This document shows, piece by piece, positions 43,641 to 51,686 of a stretch of DNA of 64,000 nt. Made by a program: the position numbers and the translations under genes. The notes beneath the pieces were generated by a model. The model was given only the letters and a program-made list of their open reading frames with translations, was not told where the DNA came from and searched no databases. Positions within the stretch are counted from its first letter, which is position 1, and each line of letters opens with the position of its first letter. Origin of the DNA: Hyunsoonleella aquatilis (lineage in GTDB: Bacteria; Bacteroidota; Bacteroidia; Flavobacteriales; Flavobacteriaceae); the NCBI RefSeq assembly GCF_014270105.1, contig NZ_JACNMF010000006.1:104086-168085 (forward strand), given 5' to 3'.

Positions 43641-45275
43641 ATGAAACGATTATTAAAAACCAAAATACTAATTCCAATAGCACTGTGCGCCGTGTTTTTA
43701 AGCACCACTGCCTTTAAAAACGATTTTTTTGAAATCGCGAAGCAGATTGAAATCTTCACCACGTTGTTCAAGGAACTGAACATGAATTATGTGGACGAAA
43801 CCAACCCTGGGGATTTAATGGACACCGCCATCAAAAGCATGTTGGACGATTTGGACCCCTACACTCGTTTTATGAACGAACAGGATGTAGAAGCGGCCAG
43901 AATTAATAATACCGGCGATTATACGGGCATTGGTGCCAAGGTAATGACCAAAAAAGACAAGTTGGTGATTATTGAACCTTACAAGGATTACCCCGCGGAC
44001 AAAGCTGGTTTAAAGGCTGGGGATGAAATCATAAAAGTGGGCGATGTTATGGTTTCAGACTATAAAGATGATGCAGGAAATCTGCTCAAAGGACCATCCG
44101 GTTCATCCATTAATGTAACTTTTACACGTAATAACGAGACCAAAAGCGCCACCATTCAACGGGCAGAAGTGGATATCAAGGCTGTGCCCCATTTTTCGAT
44201 GGTAAACGAACATACGGGTTACATTGTCTTAAGCAAGTTTAACAGCAAAGCATCCGCTGAAACCAATTATGCGCTTCGGGATCTTAAAGCCCAAGGAGCA
44301 ACGCGAATTATTCTCGACTTAAGAGGAAATCCGGGCGGTTTGCTGAACGAAGCTGTCAATGTAGTAAACCTGTTTGTTCCGAAAGGCCAATTGGTAGTCA
44401 CCACAAAATCAAAAGTAAAAAAATACAACCGTCAATATTTCACCCAAAAAGAACCTTTGGACACTGAAATTCCCTTGGTGGTTTTAATAGACGGTTCCAG
44501 TGCTTCTGCCAGCGAAATTGTGTCGGGTACCTTACAGGATTTGGATCGTGCTGTTATTGTTGGCTCCCGCAGTTTTGGTAAAGGCCTGGTGCAACGCCCA
44601 AAACGATTAACCTATGGTACCCAAGTAAAAATCACCATTTCAAGATATTACACCCCTTCAGGACGATGCATCCAATCCTTGGACTATTGGAACCGTAACG
44701 ACAAAGGCGAAGCTGTTCGAGTAAAACAGGAAAACTACAACGAATTCAAAACCAAAAATGGCAGAAAAGTATTTGATGGAGGCGGTATTTTTCCCGACGT
44801 TACTTTTGGAAAAACGAAGAATTCTACCATCACTAAAGCCATCATCCAAAGTAATTTGATTTTCGATTTTGCCACGGATTATTATTACAAACATCCTGAT
44901 CAGGATATAGTGAATTTTAAATTGACGGATATTGATTTCAATGACTTTAAAACCTATATGGAGAAAAACAACTTTTCCTTCACTACGGATACCGAAAAAG
45001 CATTGTTTAAAGCTTATGACACCTCTGTAAAGGAAAATTTAAACGATGATATAGAATCCGACTATAACGCCCTTATTTCAGGTCTAAAAGCCTCCAAAAA
45101 TAAAGCTATCGATGCGCATAGAGATTTTATTCTGAAGATGCTTACTGAAGACATCGTAAAACGTTATACGTATCGCGAAGGATTATACGATTATTATAAA
45201 ACCCATGACGAATATATTAAGAAAAGCACGCAAATCCTCGGTAATACTATGACTTACATGGATTATTTAAGGTAG
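43641..45275 (+). CDS. S41 family C-terminal processing peptidase with PDZ domain
   Basis: A 544-residue periplasmic serine protease. An N-terminal signal/anchor (TKILIPIALCAVFLSTTAF) is followed by a PDZ domain (YTGIGAKVMTKKDKLVIIEPYKDYPADKAGLKAGDEIIKVG). The tail-specific protease core has LDLRGNPGGLLNEAVNVVNLFVP. The catalytic Ser lies in GSSASASEIVSGTLQD and the general base Lys in VGSRSFGKGLVQ. The protein is longer than E. coli-type CtpA cores, with a helical C-terminal extension (about 400-544). It trims or degrades envelope proteins. The gene begins 9 bp after rnpA. Confidence 0.93.
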   Translation: MKRLLKTKILIPIALCAVFLSTTAFKNDFFEIAKQIEIFTTLFKELNMNYVDETNPGDLMDTAIKSMLDDLDPYTRFMNEQDVEAARINNTGDYTGIGAKVMTKKDKLVIIEPYKDYPADKAGLKAGDEIIKVGDVMVSDYKDDAGNLLKGPSGSSINVTFTRNNETKSATIQRAEVDIKAVPHFSMVNEHTGYIVLSKFNSKASAETNYALRDLKAQGATRIILDLRGNPGGLLNEAVNVVNLFVPKGQLVVTTKSKVKKYNRQYFTQKEPLDTEIPLVVLIDGSSASASEIVSGTLQDLDRAVIVGSRSFGKGLVQRPKRLTYGTQVKITISRYYTPSGRCIQSLDYWNRNDKGEAVRVKQENYNEFKTKNGRKVFDGGGIFPDVTFGKTKNSTITKAIIQSNLIFDFATDYYYKHPDQDIVNFKLTDIDFNDFKTYMEKNNFSFTTDTEKALFKAYDTSVKENLNDDIESDYNALISGLKASKNKAIDAHRDFILKMLTEDIVKRYTYREGLYDYYKTHDEYIKKSTQILGNTMTYMDYLR

Positions 45276-45321
45276 ATTTTCAAAAAATACTATCTTTAAA
45301 CATTATTTATTGCTCCCAAAC

Positions 45322-46179
45322 ATGCATAGACTATTAATAGCCATATTAGTATGCTTTCAGGCGTATCTCGGATTCTCCCAAACCGAATATACCCATGACG
45401 TGTATTTCAACACGGACGAGTTCGTGGTGCCAAAAACTGAGGAAAACAGGCTTTTACTTTTCATTTCAAAACTTCAGGACATCGAAATTGAGTCTATTGC
45501 TATTTATGGGTTTTGTGATGATGTTGGTGCGGACACCTACAATATGAAGCTTTCGCAACAGCGTGCAGACGCCATAAAAACCATCTTTTCTAACAATGAA
45601 ATAAGTGAATCGTTGATTACCAACGTAGATGGAAAAGGTGAAATTCTGCTGAAAATAGTAGATGAAAAGGACGTTTTAAAAATCAGAGGGCTTAACCGAA
45701 AAGTTGAAATCATTGTTACTGAAAAACTTCCGGAACCAGAGGTAAAAGAAGTGGTAGCCGAAGTAAAAAAGAAAACAGTGCCGCAGAAAATTAAAGGCCA
45801 TTTAGAGGTTGGGGATAAGATTGTTTTCGAAAATATTTTGTTCAAAACCGGTTATAGCACCGTAACGCCACCTTCAAAAAAAATATTGCAGAATATAGCA
45901 CAAGCTTTGGTTGAGCGCGATGATATTTATTTCACCATTCAAGGACATGTATGTTGTACCAAATATACTAGGGACGCCATTGATAAGAAAACCAAAAAAC
46001 GTAATCTTTCCGTGGCCAGAGCTAAATACGTATATGACTATTTTGCTAAAAAAGGCGTGGATAAAAAACGCATGCGCTACTTGGGCTTAAGGCGAAAATT
46101 TCCTCTGGGTGGCGATCCAAAATACGATAGGCGTGTAGAAATCCTGATTACTTACGTTGGTAACAATGAAAGTCAGTAG
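45322..46179 (+). CDS. Protein with two OmpA-like peptidoglycan-binding domains
   Basis: A 285-residue exported protein (signal MHRLLIAILVCFQAYLGFSQ). I chose ATG 45322 over a TTG four codons upstream. Two tandem OmpA_C-like domains are visible. The first has VYFNTDEFVVPKTEENRLL..IAIYGFCDDVGADTYNMKLSQQRADAIK, and the second has ILFKTGYSTVTPPSKKILQNIA..FTIQGHVCCTKYTR..NLSVARAKYVYDYFAKKGV..RRVEILI. Such domains bind diaminopimelate in peptidoglycan. No barrel domain precedes them, so it is probably periplasmic. It lies 46 bp after the S41 protease and may share its operon. Confidence 0.8.
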   Translation: MHRLLIAILVCFQAYLGFSQTEYTHDVYFNTDEFVVPKTEENRLLLFISKLQDIEIESIAIYGFCDDVGADTYNMKLSQQRADAIKTIFSNNEISESLITNVDGKGEILLKIVDEKDVLKIRGLNRKVEIIVTEKLPEPEVKEVVAEVKKKTVPQKIKGHLEVGDKIVFENILFKTGYSTVTPPSKKILQNIAQALVERDDIYFTIQGHVCCTKYTRDAIDKKTKKRNLSVARAKYVYDYFAKKGVDKKRMRYLGLRRKFPLGGDPKYDRRVEILITYVGNNESQ

Positions 46180-46262
46180 CGCTTTCAAACTTCCAATTAT
46201 AAAATTTCAGCCAAAATTGATGCAATATATAGGCGTTTTGCGGTAAAGCGTCAACAAATCTT

Positions 46263-46270
46263 TACCTTTA
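46263..46270 (+). promoter_or_regulatory. -7-like box before the LRR gene
   Basis: TACCTTTA matches TAnnTTTG at all but the last position and lies 17 bp before the GTG start at 46288, supporting that start. Confidence 0.4.
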
Positions 46271-46287
46271 AACTCAATTTTTCCGTT

Positions 46288-47838
46288 GTGTCCTCAAAGT
46301 ACCTGCATTTAGTCGTCCTATTACTGGTCTATGGTTACGCTAAGCCACAGAACACTTTTGTACCTGATGCTACTTTTGAACAGGCTTTGATTGACAAAGG
46401 CTATGATACTGGACCTTTGGACAACCTCGTGCCTACCTCCAACATCAATACTATAATTGATTTGGATGTTTCTCAATTGAATATCAATGATTTAACCGGA
46501 ATAGAAGACTTCTCTGCCTTAGAAGTTTTAGATTGTTCAGAAAACCGATTATCAGCTCTTGATATTTCTCAAAACACCAATTTGAAACAACTGTTTTGTG
46601 CTTTCAATAGAATTACAAGTCTGGATATTTCAAATAATTCAGACTTAAGCATCATCTGGTGTAATTTCAACCGGATTCCCGTTTTAGATGTGTCCAACAA
46701 TTCAAGATTGCTGTCTCTAGTTTGCAGTAATAATTTGTTGACAGATGTTGATGTGTCCAACAACCTCTCCTTAAACACATTTCTATGCGTTGGCAATCAG
46801 ATTTCAAATTTTGATGTATCCCAAAATTCTAATTTAAAGGTATTTCATTGTGGCAATAATAGGCTTACCGAAGTGGATGTGACCAATAACCCATCGTTGA
46901 ACGTGCTGAATTGCGAATACAACTTTATCAGTACTTTAGACCTTTCTCAAAATCCCGCTTTACAGCAATTATATTGTATGGGAAATATGATATCCTCGCT
47001 TGATCTTTTCAATAATGGAGACCTTGGTATTTTGAGTTGTGGAAATAACATGTTGAATGATTTGGACGTATCCCGAAACCCAAATTTGGTGGAATTAATT
47101 TGCAACGACAACACTTTAACAACACTCCAATTGAATCGAAACGCTTCATTAAACCATGTTGATGTAGCTAACAATTCACTTTGCAACCTTAATATTAAAA
47201 ATAGGGCAAACACCAATGTGACTTTTTTTGATGCTCGGGAGAACCCAGACTTATCTTGTGTATTTGTGGACGACCCTATCTATAGTGCTTCAAATTGGAC
47301 AAATATTGAGCCAATTACCAATTTTGTTACCAATCAAGAGGAGTGTGATGCAGTGGCTGATATTACCCCTGATGTTGACGTTCTAAATGATTTTTTTGGG
47401 AACCAGTTTATCTTACCTACACTTAATGACGGCTCCTATTTTACTGGATCCAATGGTACAGGACAACCCCTTTTTTCTGGTGAAATTATTACTACCTCAC
47501 AGACCATTTATATCTTCAATACCAACGGTTGCTACAGCAATGAATCTCGATTCAATGTTATTATTTCATCTCCCGGAAGCCCAAACTACTTCATTCCAAA
47601 ATATTTCACGCCAAATAATGATGGTGAGCACGATTTTTGGGGAATAGTAGATACCTTTAATGAGATTAAGCATATTTCAATTTACAACAGAAATGGGAAA
47701 CTGTTGAAGTTTTTATTGCCTAGTTCAAAATGGGATGGCATATTCAATGGGCAATTATTGCCATCGGATACTTATTGGTACGAAATTGTATTAAACAACG
47801 GCGGAGCGGTTCGAGGGTATTTCGCCTTAAAGCGCTAA
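46288..47838 (+). CDS. LRR surface protein with T9SS type B (CHU_C) sorting domain
   Basis: A 516-residue exported protein starting with GTG (signal SSKYLHLVVLLLVYGYAKPQ). Residues about 25-310 hold short leucine-rich repeats of the Bacteroidota internalin-like type (LDxSxNxxLxxLxCxxNxLxxL, period about 21). The C-terminal domain FIPKYFTPNNDGEHDFWGI..ISIYNRNGKLLKFLL..WDGIFNGQLLPSDTYWYEI is the gliding-motility-associated CHU_C domain that directs type IX secretion and surface attachment. The N-terminal LRR half is paralogous to the gene at 51687. It probably mediates adhesion. Confidence 0.85.
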   Translation: MSSKYLHLVVLLLVYGYAKPQNTFVPDATFEQALIDKGYDTGPLDNLVPTSNINTIIDLDVSQLNINDLTGIEDFSALEVLDCSENRLSALDISQNTNLKQLFCAFNRITSLDISNNSDLSIIWCNFNRIPVLDVSNNSRLLSLVCSNNLLTDVDVSNNLSLNTFLCVGNQISNFDVSQNSNLKVFHCGNNRLTEVDVTNNPSLNVLNCEYNFISTLDLSQNPALQQLYCMGNMISSLDLFNNGDLGILSCGNNMLNDLDVSRNPNLVELICNDNTLTTLQLNRNASLNHVDVANNSLCNLNIKNRANTNVTFFDARENPDLSCVFVDDPIYSASNWTNIEPITNFVTNQEECDAVADITPDVDVLNDFFGNQFILPTLNDGSYFTGSNGTGQPLFSGEIITTSQTIYIFNTNGCYSNESRFNVIISSPGSPNYFIPKYFTPNNDGEHDFWGIVDTFNEIKHISIYNRNGKLLKFLLPSSKWDGIFNGQLLPSDTYWYEIVLNNGGAVRGYFALKR

Positions 47839-47842
47839 TAGT

Positions 47843-48286
47843 CTATTCCTTGATCATCGCCACGTGTGGTATCCCGTCCTCAAGATAGACTTCTCCCACA
47901 GCTTCAAAACCTACTTTATTGTAAAACCCTTTTAAATAACACTGTGCTGATAACCTAATAGTCTTTTCCTTAAAATTTTGCTCTAACGCTTCAACTGCTG
48001 CGTACATCATATCATAACCATATTTAAAAGCTCTTTCTTTTTTTGATACTACTACCCTTCCTATACTCGCCTCTTCAAAATAATCTCCTGGCTTAAAAGC
48101 TCTAGCATAGCCCACTAATTCATCAGCTTTAAAACCTAAAATATGTATGGCATTTTGATCTTTTCCATCGATATCTTGATATACACAATCCTGTTCCACC
48201 ACAAAAACTTCACTTCTTAAACGCAAGATCGCGTACAATTCCTCTGCAGTTAATTCTGAGAAGGTTTTTACTTTTATACTTAACAT
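47843..48286 (-). CDS. elaA: ElaA-type GNAT acetyltransferase
   Basis: A 147-residue member of the ElaA branch of the GNAT family. AILRLRSEVFVVEQDCVYQDIDGKDQNAIHILGF is the ElaA signature, then GRVVVSKKERAFKYGYDMM (acetyl-CoA loop) and LSAQCYLKGFYNKVGFEAVGEVYLEDGIPHVAM. The substrate is unknown. It is the third gene of a leftward group rpiB-CDF-elaA, with 12 bp spacing, and its stop is 4 bp from the convergent LRR gene. Confidence 0.9.
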   Translation of the reverse strand: MLSIKVKTFSELTAEELYAILRLRSEVFVVEQDCVYQDIDGKDQNAIHILGFKADELVGYARAFKPGDYFEEASIGRVVVSKKERAFKYGYDMMYAAVEALEQNFKEKTIRLSAQCYLKGFYNKVGFEAVGEVYLEDGIPHVAMIKE

Positions 48287-48298
48287 AGTTTCGTTTTG

Positions 48299-49210
48299 TT
48301 AATCCTGTACAATCACTTCTTTGGCATCATCCTTACCATATTCTGGTTGAATGTTAACATGATTGATATCGTACTTTTTGAACACATGAGTTTCTATTTC
48401 ATGTAAAATTTCATCGAATTTGGACAAGGTAATATTTTCATGAAAATCAATATGGGCCTCCAAGTGAATTTCCTCTTCGTTTAACTGCCAAACATGTACA
48501 TGATGCACATTTTTTATGGACTCGAAAGCATTCAATTCGTCAACAATTTTCTGAACAGGGATGTCATCTGGCGTAAACAGCATCAACACTTTGGTTGAAT
48601 TCTTCAACAAATCAAATCCCATCCAAACTAAATACAAAGCTATGGCCAAAGTCAACAAACTATCTACCCAATATATCTGATAAAATAACATTAAAATACC
48701 TCCAACCAATACGGCCACACTGGCCATCATATCCGTCAGCAAATGCAGGTAGGCACTTTTCATATTCATGTTAGCATTAGCGTCTTTTTTCAACAACAGT
48801 ACGCTAAAGCCATTTCCTAAAATAGCAATTACAGATAACCAAATGACTAGACTAGACTCTATTTCCTGGGGATTTTGAAAACGCTCAATAGCTTCGACAA
48901 TCAACAAAATAGCTACAATCATTAAAGTTGAAGCATTGATAAAGGCTGCTAAAATTTCAGCCCGTTTATACCCGAATGTCTTTTGTGCTGAGGCTTTCTT
49001 TTTGGTCAACCGATTGGCTATATAACTGATGATGAGCGACAAAACATCACTGAAATTATGCAAGGCATCGCTCAACAGAGATAAACTTCCGGAAAGCAGG
49101 CCACCAATAACCTGTGCCACGGTAATGGCAATATTTAATACAATGGATATAAGAAGATTGCGACCCTTTAGATCGCCATGTGAGTGATTATGCCCATGAC
49201 TGTGTCCCAT
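48299..49210 (-). CDS. Cation diffusion facilitator (CzcD/ZitB-like) efflux protein
   Basis: A 303-residue inner-membrane metal/H+ antiporter. The His-rich start MGHSHGHNHSHGD is typical of zinc exporters. Six transmembrane helices follow: the helix II site SLLSDALHNFSDVLSLI and helix V site LHLLTDMMASVAVLVG provide the HxxxD/DxxxD metal ligands. The C-terminal cytoplasmic domain ends with NVHHVHVWQLNEEEIHLEAHIDFHEN. It probably exports Zn2+ or related divalent cations. The gene starts 3 bp after rpiB and is likely co-transcribed from the rpiB promoter. Confidence 0.92.
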   Translation of the reverse strand: MGHSHGHNHSHGDLKGRNLLISIVLNIAITVAQVIGGLLSGSLSLLSDALHNFSDVLSLIISYIANRLTKKKASAQKTFGYKRAEILAAFINASTLMIVAILLIVEAIERFQNPQEIESSLVIWLSVIAILGNGFSVLLLKKDANANMNMKSAYLHLLTDMMASVAVLVGGILMLFYQIYWVDSLLTLAIALYLVWMGFDLLKNSTKVLMLFTPDDIPVQKIVDELNAFESIKNVHHVHVWQLNEEEIHLEAHIDFHENITLSKFDEILHEIETHVFKKYDINHVNIQPEYGKDDAKEVIVQD

Positions 49211-49213
49211 GAT

Positions 49214-49648
49214 TTAACAGGACAAGGGAATTTTATCAATGCGGTTTTGATGCCTTCCACCTTCAAAATCGGTATTCAAAAACGTGTCAACCATTTGAAT
49301 CGCCTGAGGAATAGCTGTAAAACGCGCAGGAATACACAATACATTGGCATTGTTATGTTGACGGATAAGGCTAACTATCTCTTTTGTCCAACACAATCCA
49401 GCTCTAATGTCCTGGTATTTATTGGCCGTCATTGCTACGCCATTCGCGCTACCACAAATCAAAATACCAAAATCAGCCGATTTATCAACTATAGTTTTGG
49501 CCACAGGGTGCACAAAATCAGGGTAATCCACACTGTCGTGTACATCCGTACCATAGTTATTAACGGTGTGGCCTTTACTTTCCAAATAGTCTTTTATTGC
49601 AAATTTATAATCCGTGCCTGCGTGATCGTTTCCTATTGAAATTGTCAT
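49214..49648 (-). CDS. rpiB: Ribose-5-phosphate isomerase B
   Basis: A 144-residue RpiB/LacAB-type isomerase interconverting ribose-5-phosphate and ribulose-5-phosphate in the pentose phosphate pathway. Key segments are ISIGNDHAGTDYKFAIKDYLESKGH, DYPDFVHPVAKTI and the catalytic Cys loop GILICGSANGVAMTANK. The phosphate-binding RH residues occur in LIRQHNNANVLCIPARF. Its length is normal. A full -7 box at 49677-49684 lies 28 bp upstream. The gene borders an AT-rich, DnaA-box-containing intergenic region. Confidence 0.93.
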   Translation of the reverse strand: MTISIGNDHAGTDYKFAIKDYLESKGHTVNNYGTDVHDSVDYPDFVHPVAKTIVDKSADFGILICGSANGVAMTANKYQDIRAGLCWTKEIVSLIRQHNNANVLCIPARFTAIPQAIQMVDTFLNTDFEGGRHQNRIDKIPLSC

Positions 49649-49676
49649 GATATTGATAAATAAGTCGTTTGAATTG

Positions 49677-49684
49677 CAAAGTTA
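49677..49684 (-). promoter_or_regulatory. -7 promoter box of the rpiB operon
   Basis: Minus-strand TAACTTTG, a full match to TAnnTTTG, 28 bp upstream of the rpiB ATG. Confidence 0.6.
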
Positions 49685-50215
49685 CTAAAACCTATTTCTG
49701 TTAACTAGCCTTTTGATGACTTGTTAATATCTCTTGACGGATTTTTATAAAAATTATTAGGAAAATCACTTTAAATTTTCAATCCATAACCTTTAGATAA
49801 CATCCAAAATAGTTAATGTAAATTTTTGGTTAAGTTATCAGCACCACAATCTATACTTTTCAGCTTTGTTAATACTAATACTTATTAAAAATAGTTTGTC
49901 AATAGTAGTTTTAAACAATTGTTGATAGAAAAATGAAAGCCATTATATTCTAACGTTTTACCAATTTTTAAGCTGTTGATTTCCTATCAACAATATTCAA
50001 TAAGAAACAATTCAAAATAAAGCTTAAAAAAGTTATACCGCTATTCACAAGCTATCATAATCATCATTTATTTTTTTAAATTTTAAAAAGAAAATAATTA
50101 TATGATATATAATGTGGATAAGTTATCCTTTTATCGAAATCTCTTTGTCTTGTAAGTAATTGTCTTTATGTTTATCAGGCTATTAATACTGCATATTAAA
50201 TTAACAATATTTTTT
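49685..50215. other. AT-rich intergenic region, candidate replication origin
   Basis: A gene-free AT-rich stretch between divergent rpiB and the first T9SS beta-propeller gene. It holds a perfect DnaA box (TGTGGATAA on +, i.e. TTATCCACA on -, 50113-50121), a CTATTCACA 8/9 match at 50041-50049, a TTATCAGCA at 49836-49844, and an 11-bp inverted pair ATTGTTGATAG (49918-49928)/CTATCAACAAT (49984-49994). The latter resembles degenerate DnaA boxes. Two parS-like sites lie 18-20 kb to the left. The origin role is inferred; dnaA itself is not in the window. Confidence 0.35.
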
Positions 50216-51676
50216 ATGAAAAATTTACTCTTTTTGCTTTTAGTTCCTTTTATAAGTTTTAGCCAAATCCAAATCGGAGATGATATTGATGGTGAATCAA
50301 TGAACGATTACTCGGGTTGTAGTGTTAGCTTATCTTCAGACGGTTCGGTGGTAGCTATAGGCGCATATCTTAATGCTGGTAAGGCAATAGGAGCGGGTCA
50401 TGTTCGAGTATTTAAAAATATAAACAATGTTTGGACTCAATTAGGTGGAGATATCGATGGTGAAAAAAAAACCGATTTTTCTGGGTGGAGTTTGTCTTTA
50501 TCTTCTGATGGAAATGTTGTAGCTATTAGTTCAATTACCAATGATGGAGCAAATGGGGAAGATTCAGGACAAGTAAGAGTATTTAAAAATATAAATAATA
50601 TTTGGACTCAAATAGGAGGTGGTATTGACGGTGAAAATGAAGATGACCAGTTTGGCTATAGTATAAGTATTTCATCTGATGGCTCTATAGTTGCAATAGG
50701 AACACCTTATAATGACGACAATGGAGGTACTTCAGGACATGTAAGGGTGTTTAAAAATATAGATAATGTATGGACCCAAATAGGAAGCGATATTGACGGT
50801 GAAGCTGAAGCTGATTACTCAGGATCTAGCATAAGTTTATCATCAGATGGTGATGTTTTAGCCATTGGAGCTCATCGTAATGATGGCAATGGACGTTCAT
50901 CAGGACATGTAAGGGTTTTCAGAAATATAGATAATGTATGGACTCAAATAGGAAGTGATATTAACGGTGAGGAGCACGGAGATACTTTTGGATTTAGTGT
51001 AAGTTTATCATCTGATGGTTCTATTATTGCTGTTGGTGCTCCAACTAATGATGGCACTGCCGAAAAAGCAGGACATGTAAGAGTGTTTAGAAATATAAAT
51101 AATGTGTGGACTCAAATAGGAAATGATATTGACGGAGAATCTATGAATGACGAGTCAGGTTCTAAAGTGAGTATCTCCGCAGATGGATCAATAGTTGCTA
51201 TTGCTGCCCCTAATAACCATAACGACTCTGGCTTATATGCAGGTCATGTAAGAATATTTAAGAATGAAAATGATGTATGGACACAAATAGGGGAAAATAT
51301 TGATGGAGAATTTCAGCAAGATTATTCAGGATATAGTTTAAGTATATCCTCGGATGCTTCAGTTGTTGCCATTGGTGCGGTATCTAACGATATAGCTGGT
51401 CATGTAAGATTATATGATTTAAGCGCAGTTTTATCAACACAGAGTTTTGAAAAAGATTATTTTTCATACTATCCAAATCCAGTAAAAGATATTTTGAATA
51501 TCCAGTTAAACAAAGGTTTAGAACTAAAACAGGTTAATATTTATAATCTACAAAGCCAATATTTGTATTCAGTAAAAACCTCAAAAATAGACGTAAGTAA
51601 ATTAGCAAGTGGGCTTTATTTTATTGAGGTTGAAACCAATCAAGGAAAATCTGCTAAGAAGATAATAATCAATTAA
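50216..51676 (+). CDS. T9SS-exported repeat (beta-propeller-like) protein
   Basis: A 486-residue exported protein (signal MKNLLFLLLVPFISFSQ; ATG 50216 chosen over 50168). It holds about seven repeats of roughly 55 residues with the pattern IGxDIDGExxxDxSGxSVSLSSDGSxVAIGAxxNDGxxxxxGHVRVFKNIxNVWTQ, similar to FG-GAP/beta-propeller repeats of flavobacterial surface proteins. The C-terminal domain (YYPNPVKDILNIQLNKG..INIYNLQSQYLYSVKT..LASGLYFIEVETNQGKSAKKIIIN) is a type A T9SS sorting signal. The sorting domain is nearly identical at DNA level to that of the next gene. Confidence 0.85.
   Translation: MKNLLFLLLVPFISFSQIQIGDDIDGESMNDYSGCSVSLSSDGSVVAIGAYLNAGKAIGAGHVRVFKNINNVWTQLGGDIDGEKKTDFSGWSLSLSSDGNVVAISSITNDGANGEDSGQVRVFKNINNIWTQIGGGIDGENEDDQFGYSISISSDGSIVAIGTPYNDDNGGTSGHVRVFKNIDNVWTQIGSDIDGEAEADYSGSSISLSSDGDVLAIGAHRNDGNGRSSGHVRVFRNIDNVWTQIGSDINGEEHGDTFGFSVSLSSDGSIIAVGAPTNDGTAEKAGHVRVFRNINNVWTQIGNDIDGESMNDESGSKVSISADGSIVAIAAPNNHNDSGLYAGHVRIFKNENDVWTQIGENIDGEFQQDYSGYSLSISSDASVVAIGAVSNDIAGHVRLYDLSAVLSTQSFEKDYFSYYPNPVKDILNIQLNKGLELKQVNIYNLQSQYLYSVKTSKIDVSKLASGLYFIEVETNQGKSAKKIIIN
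51536..51612 (+). repeat. 77-bp direct repeat in T9SS sorting domain, copy 1
   Basis: This segment is identical to 52938-53014 over 77 bp and very similar on both sides. Both copies encode the QINIYNLQSQYLYSVKT..VSKLASG part of the sorting domain, indicating recent duplication or gene conversion. Confidence 0.8.
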
Positions 51677-51686
51677 AAATTGGGAA

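Noticed and set aside
49184..49639. 151-codon plus-strand frame over rpiB
   Set aside because: Antisense to rpiB, whose motifs are clear on the other strand.
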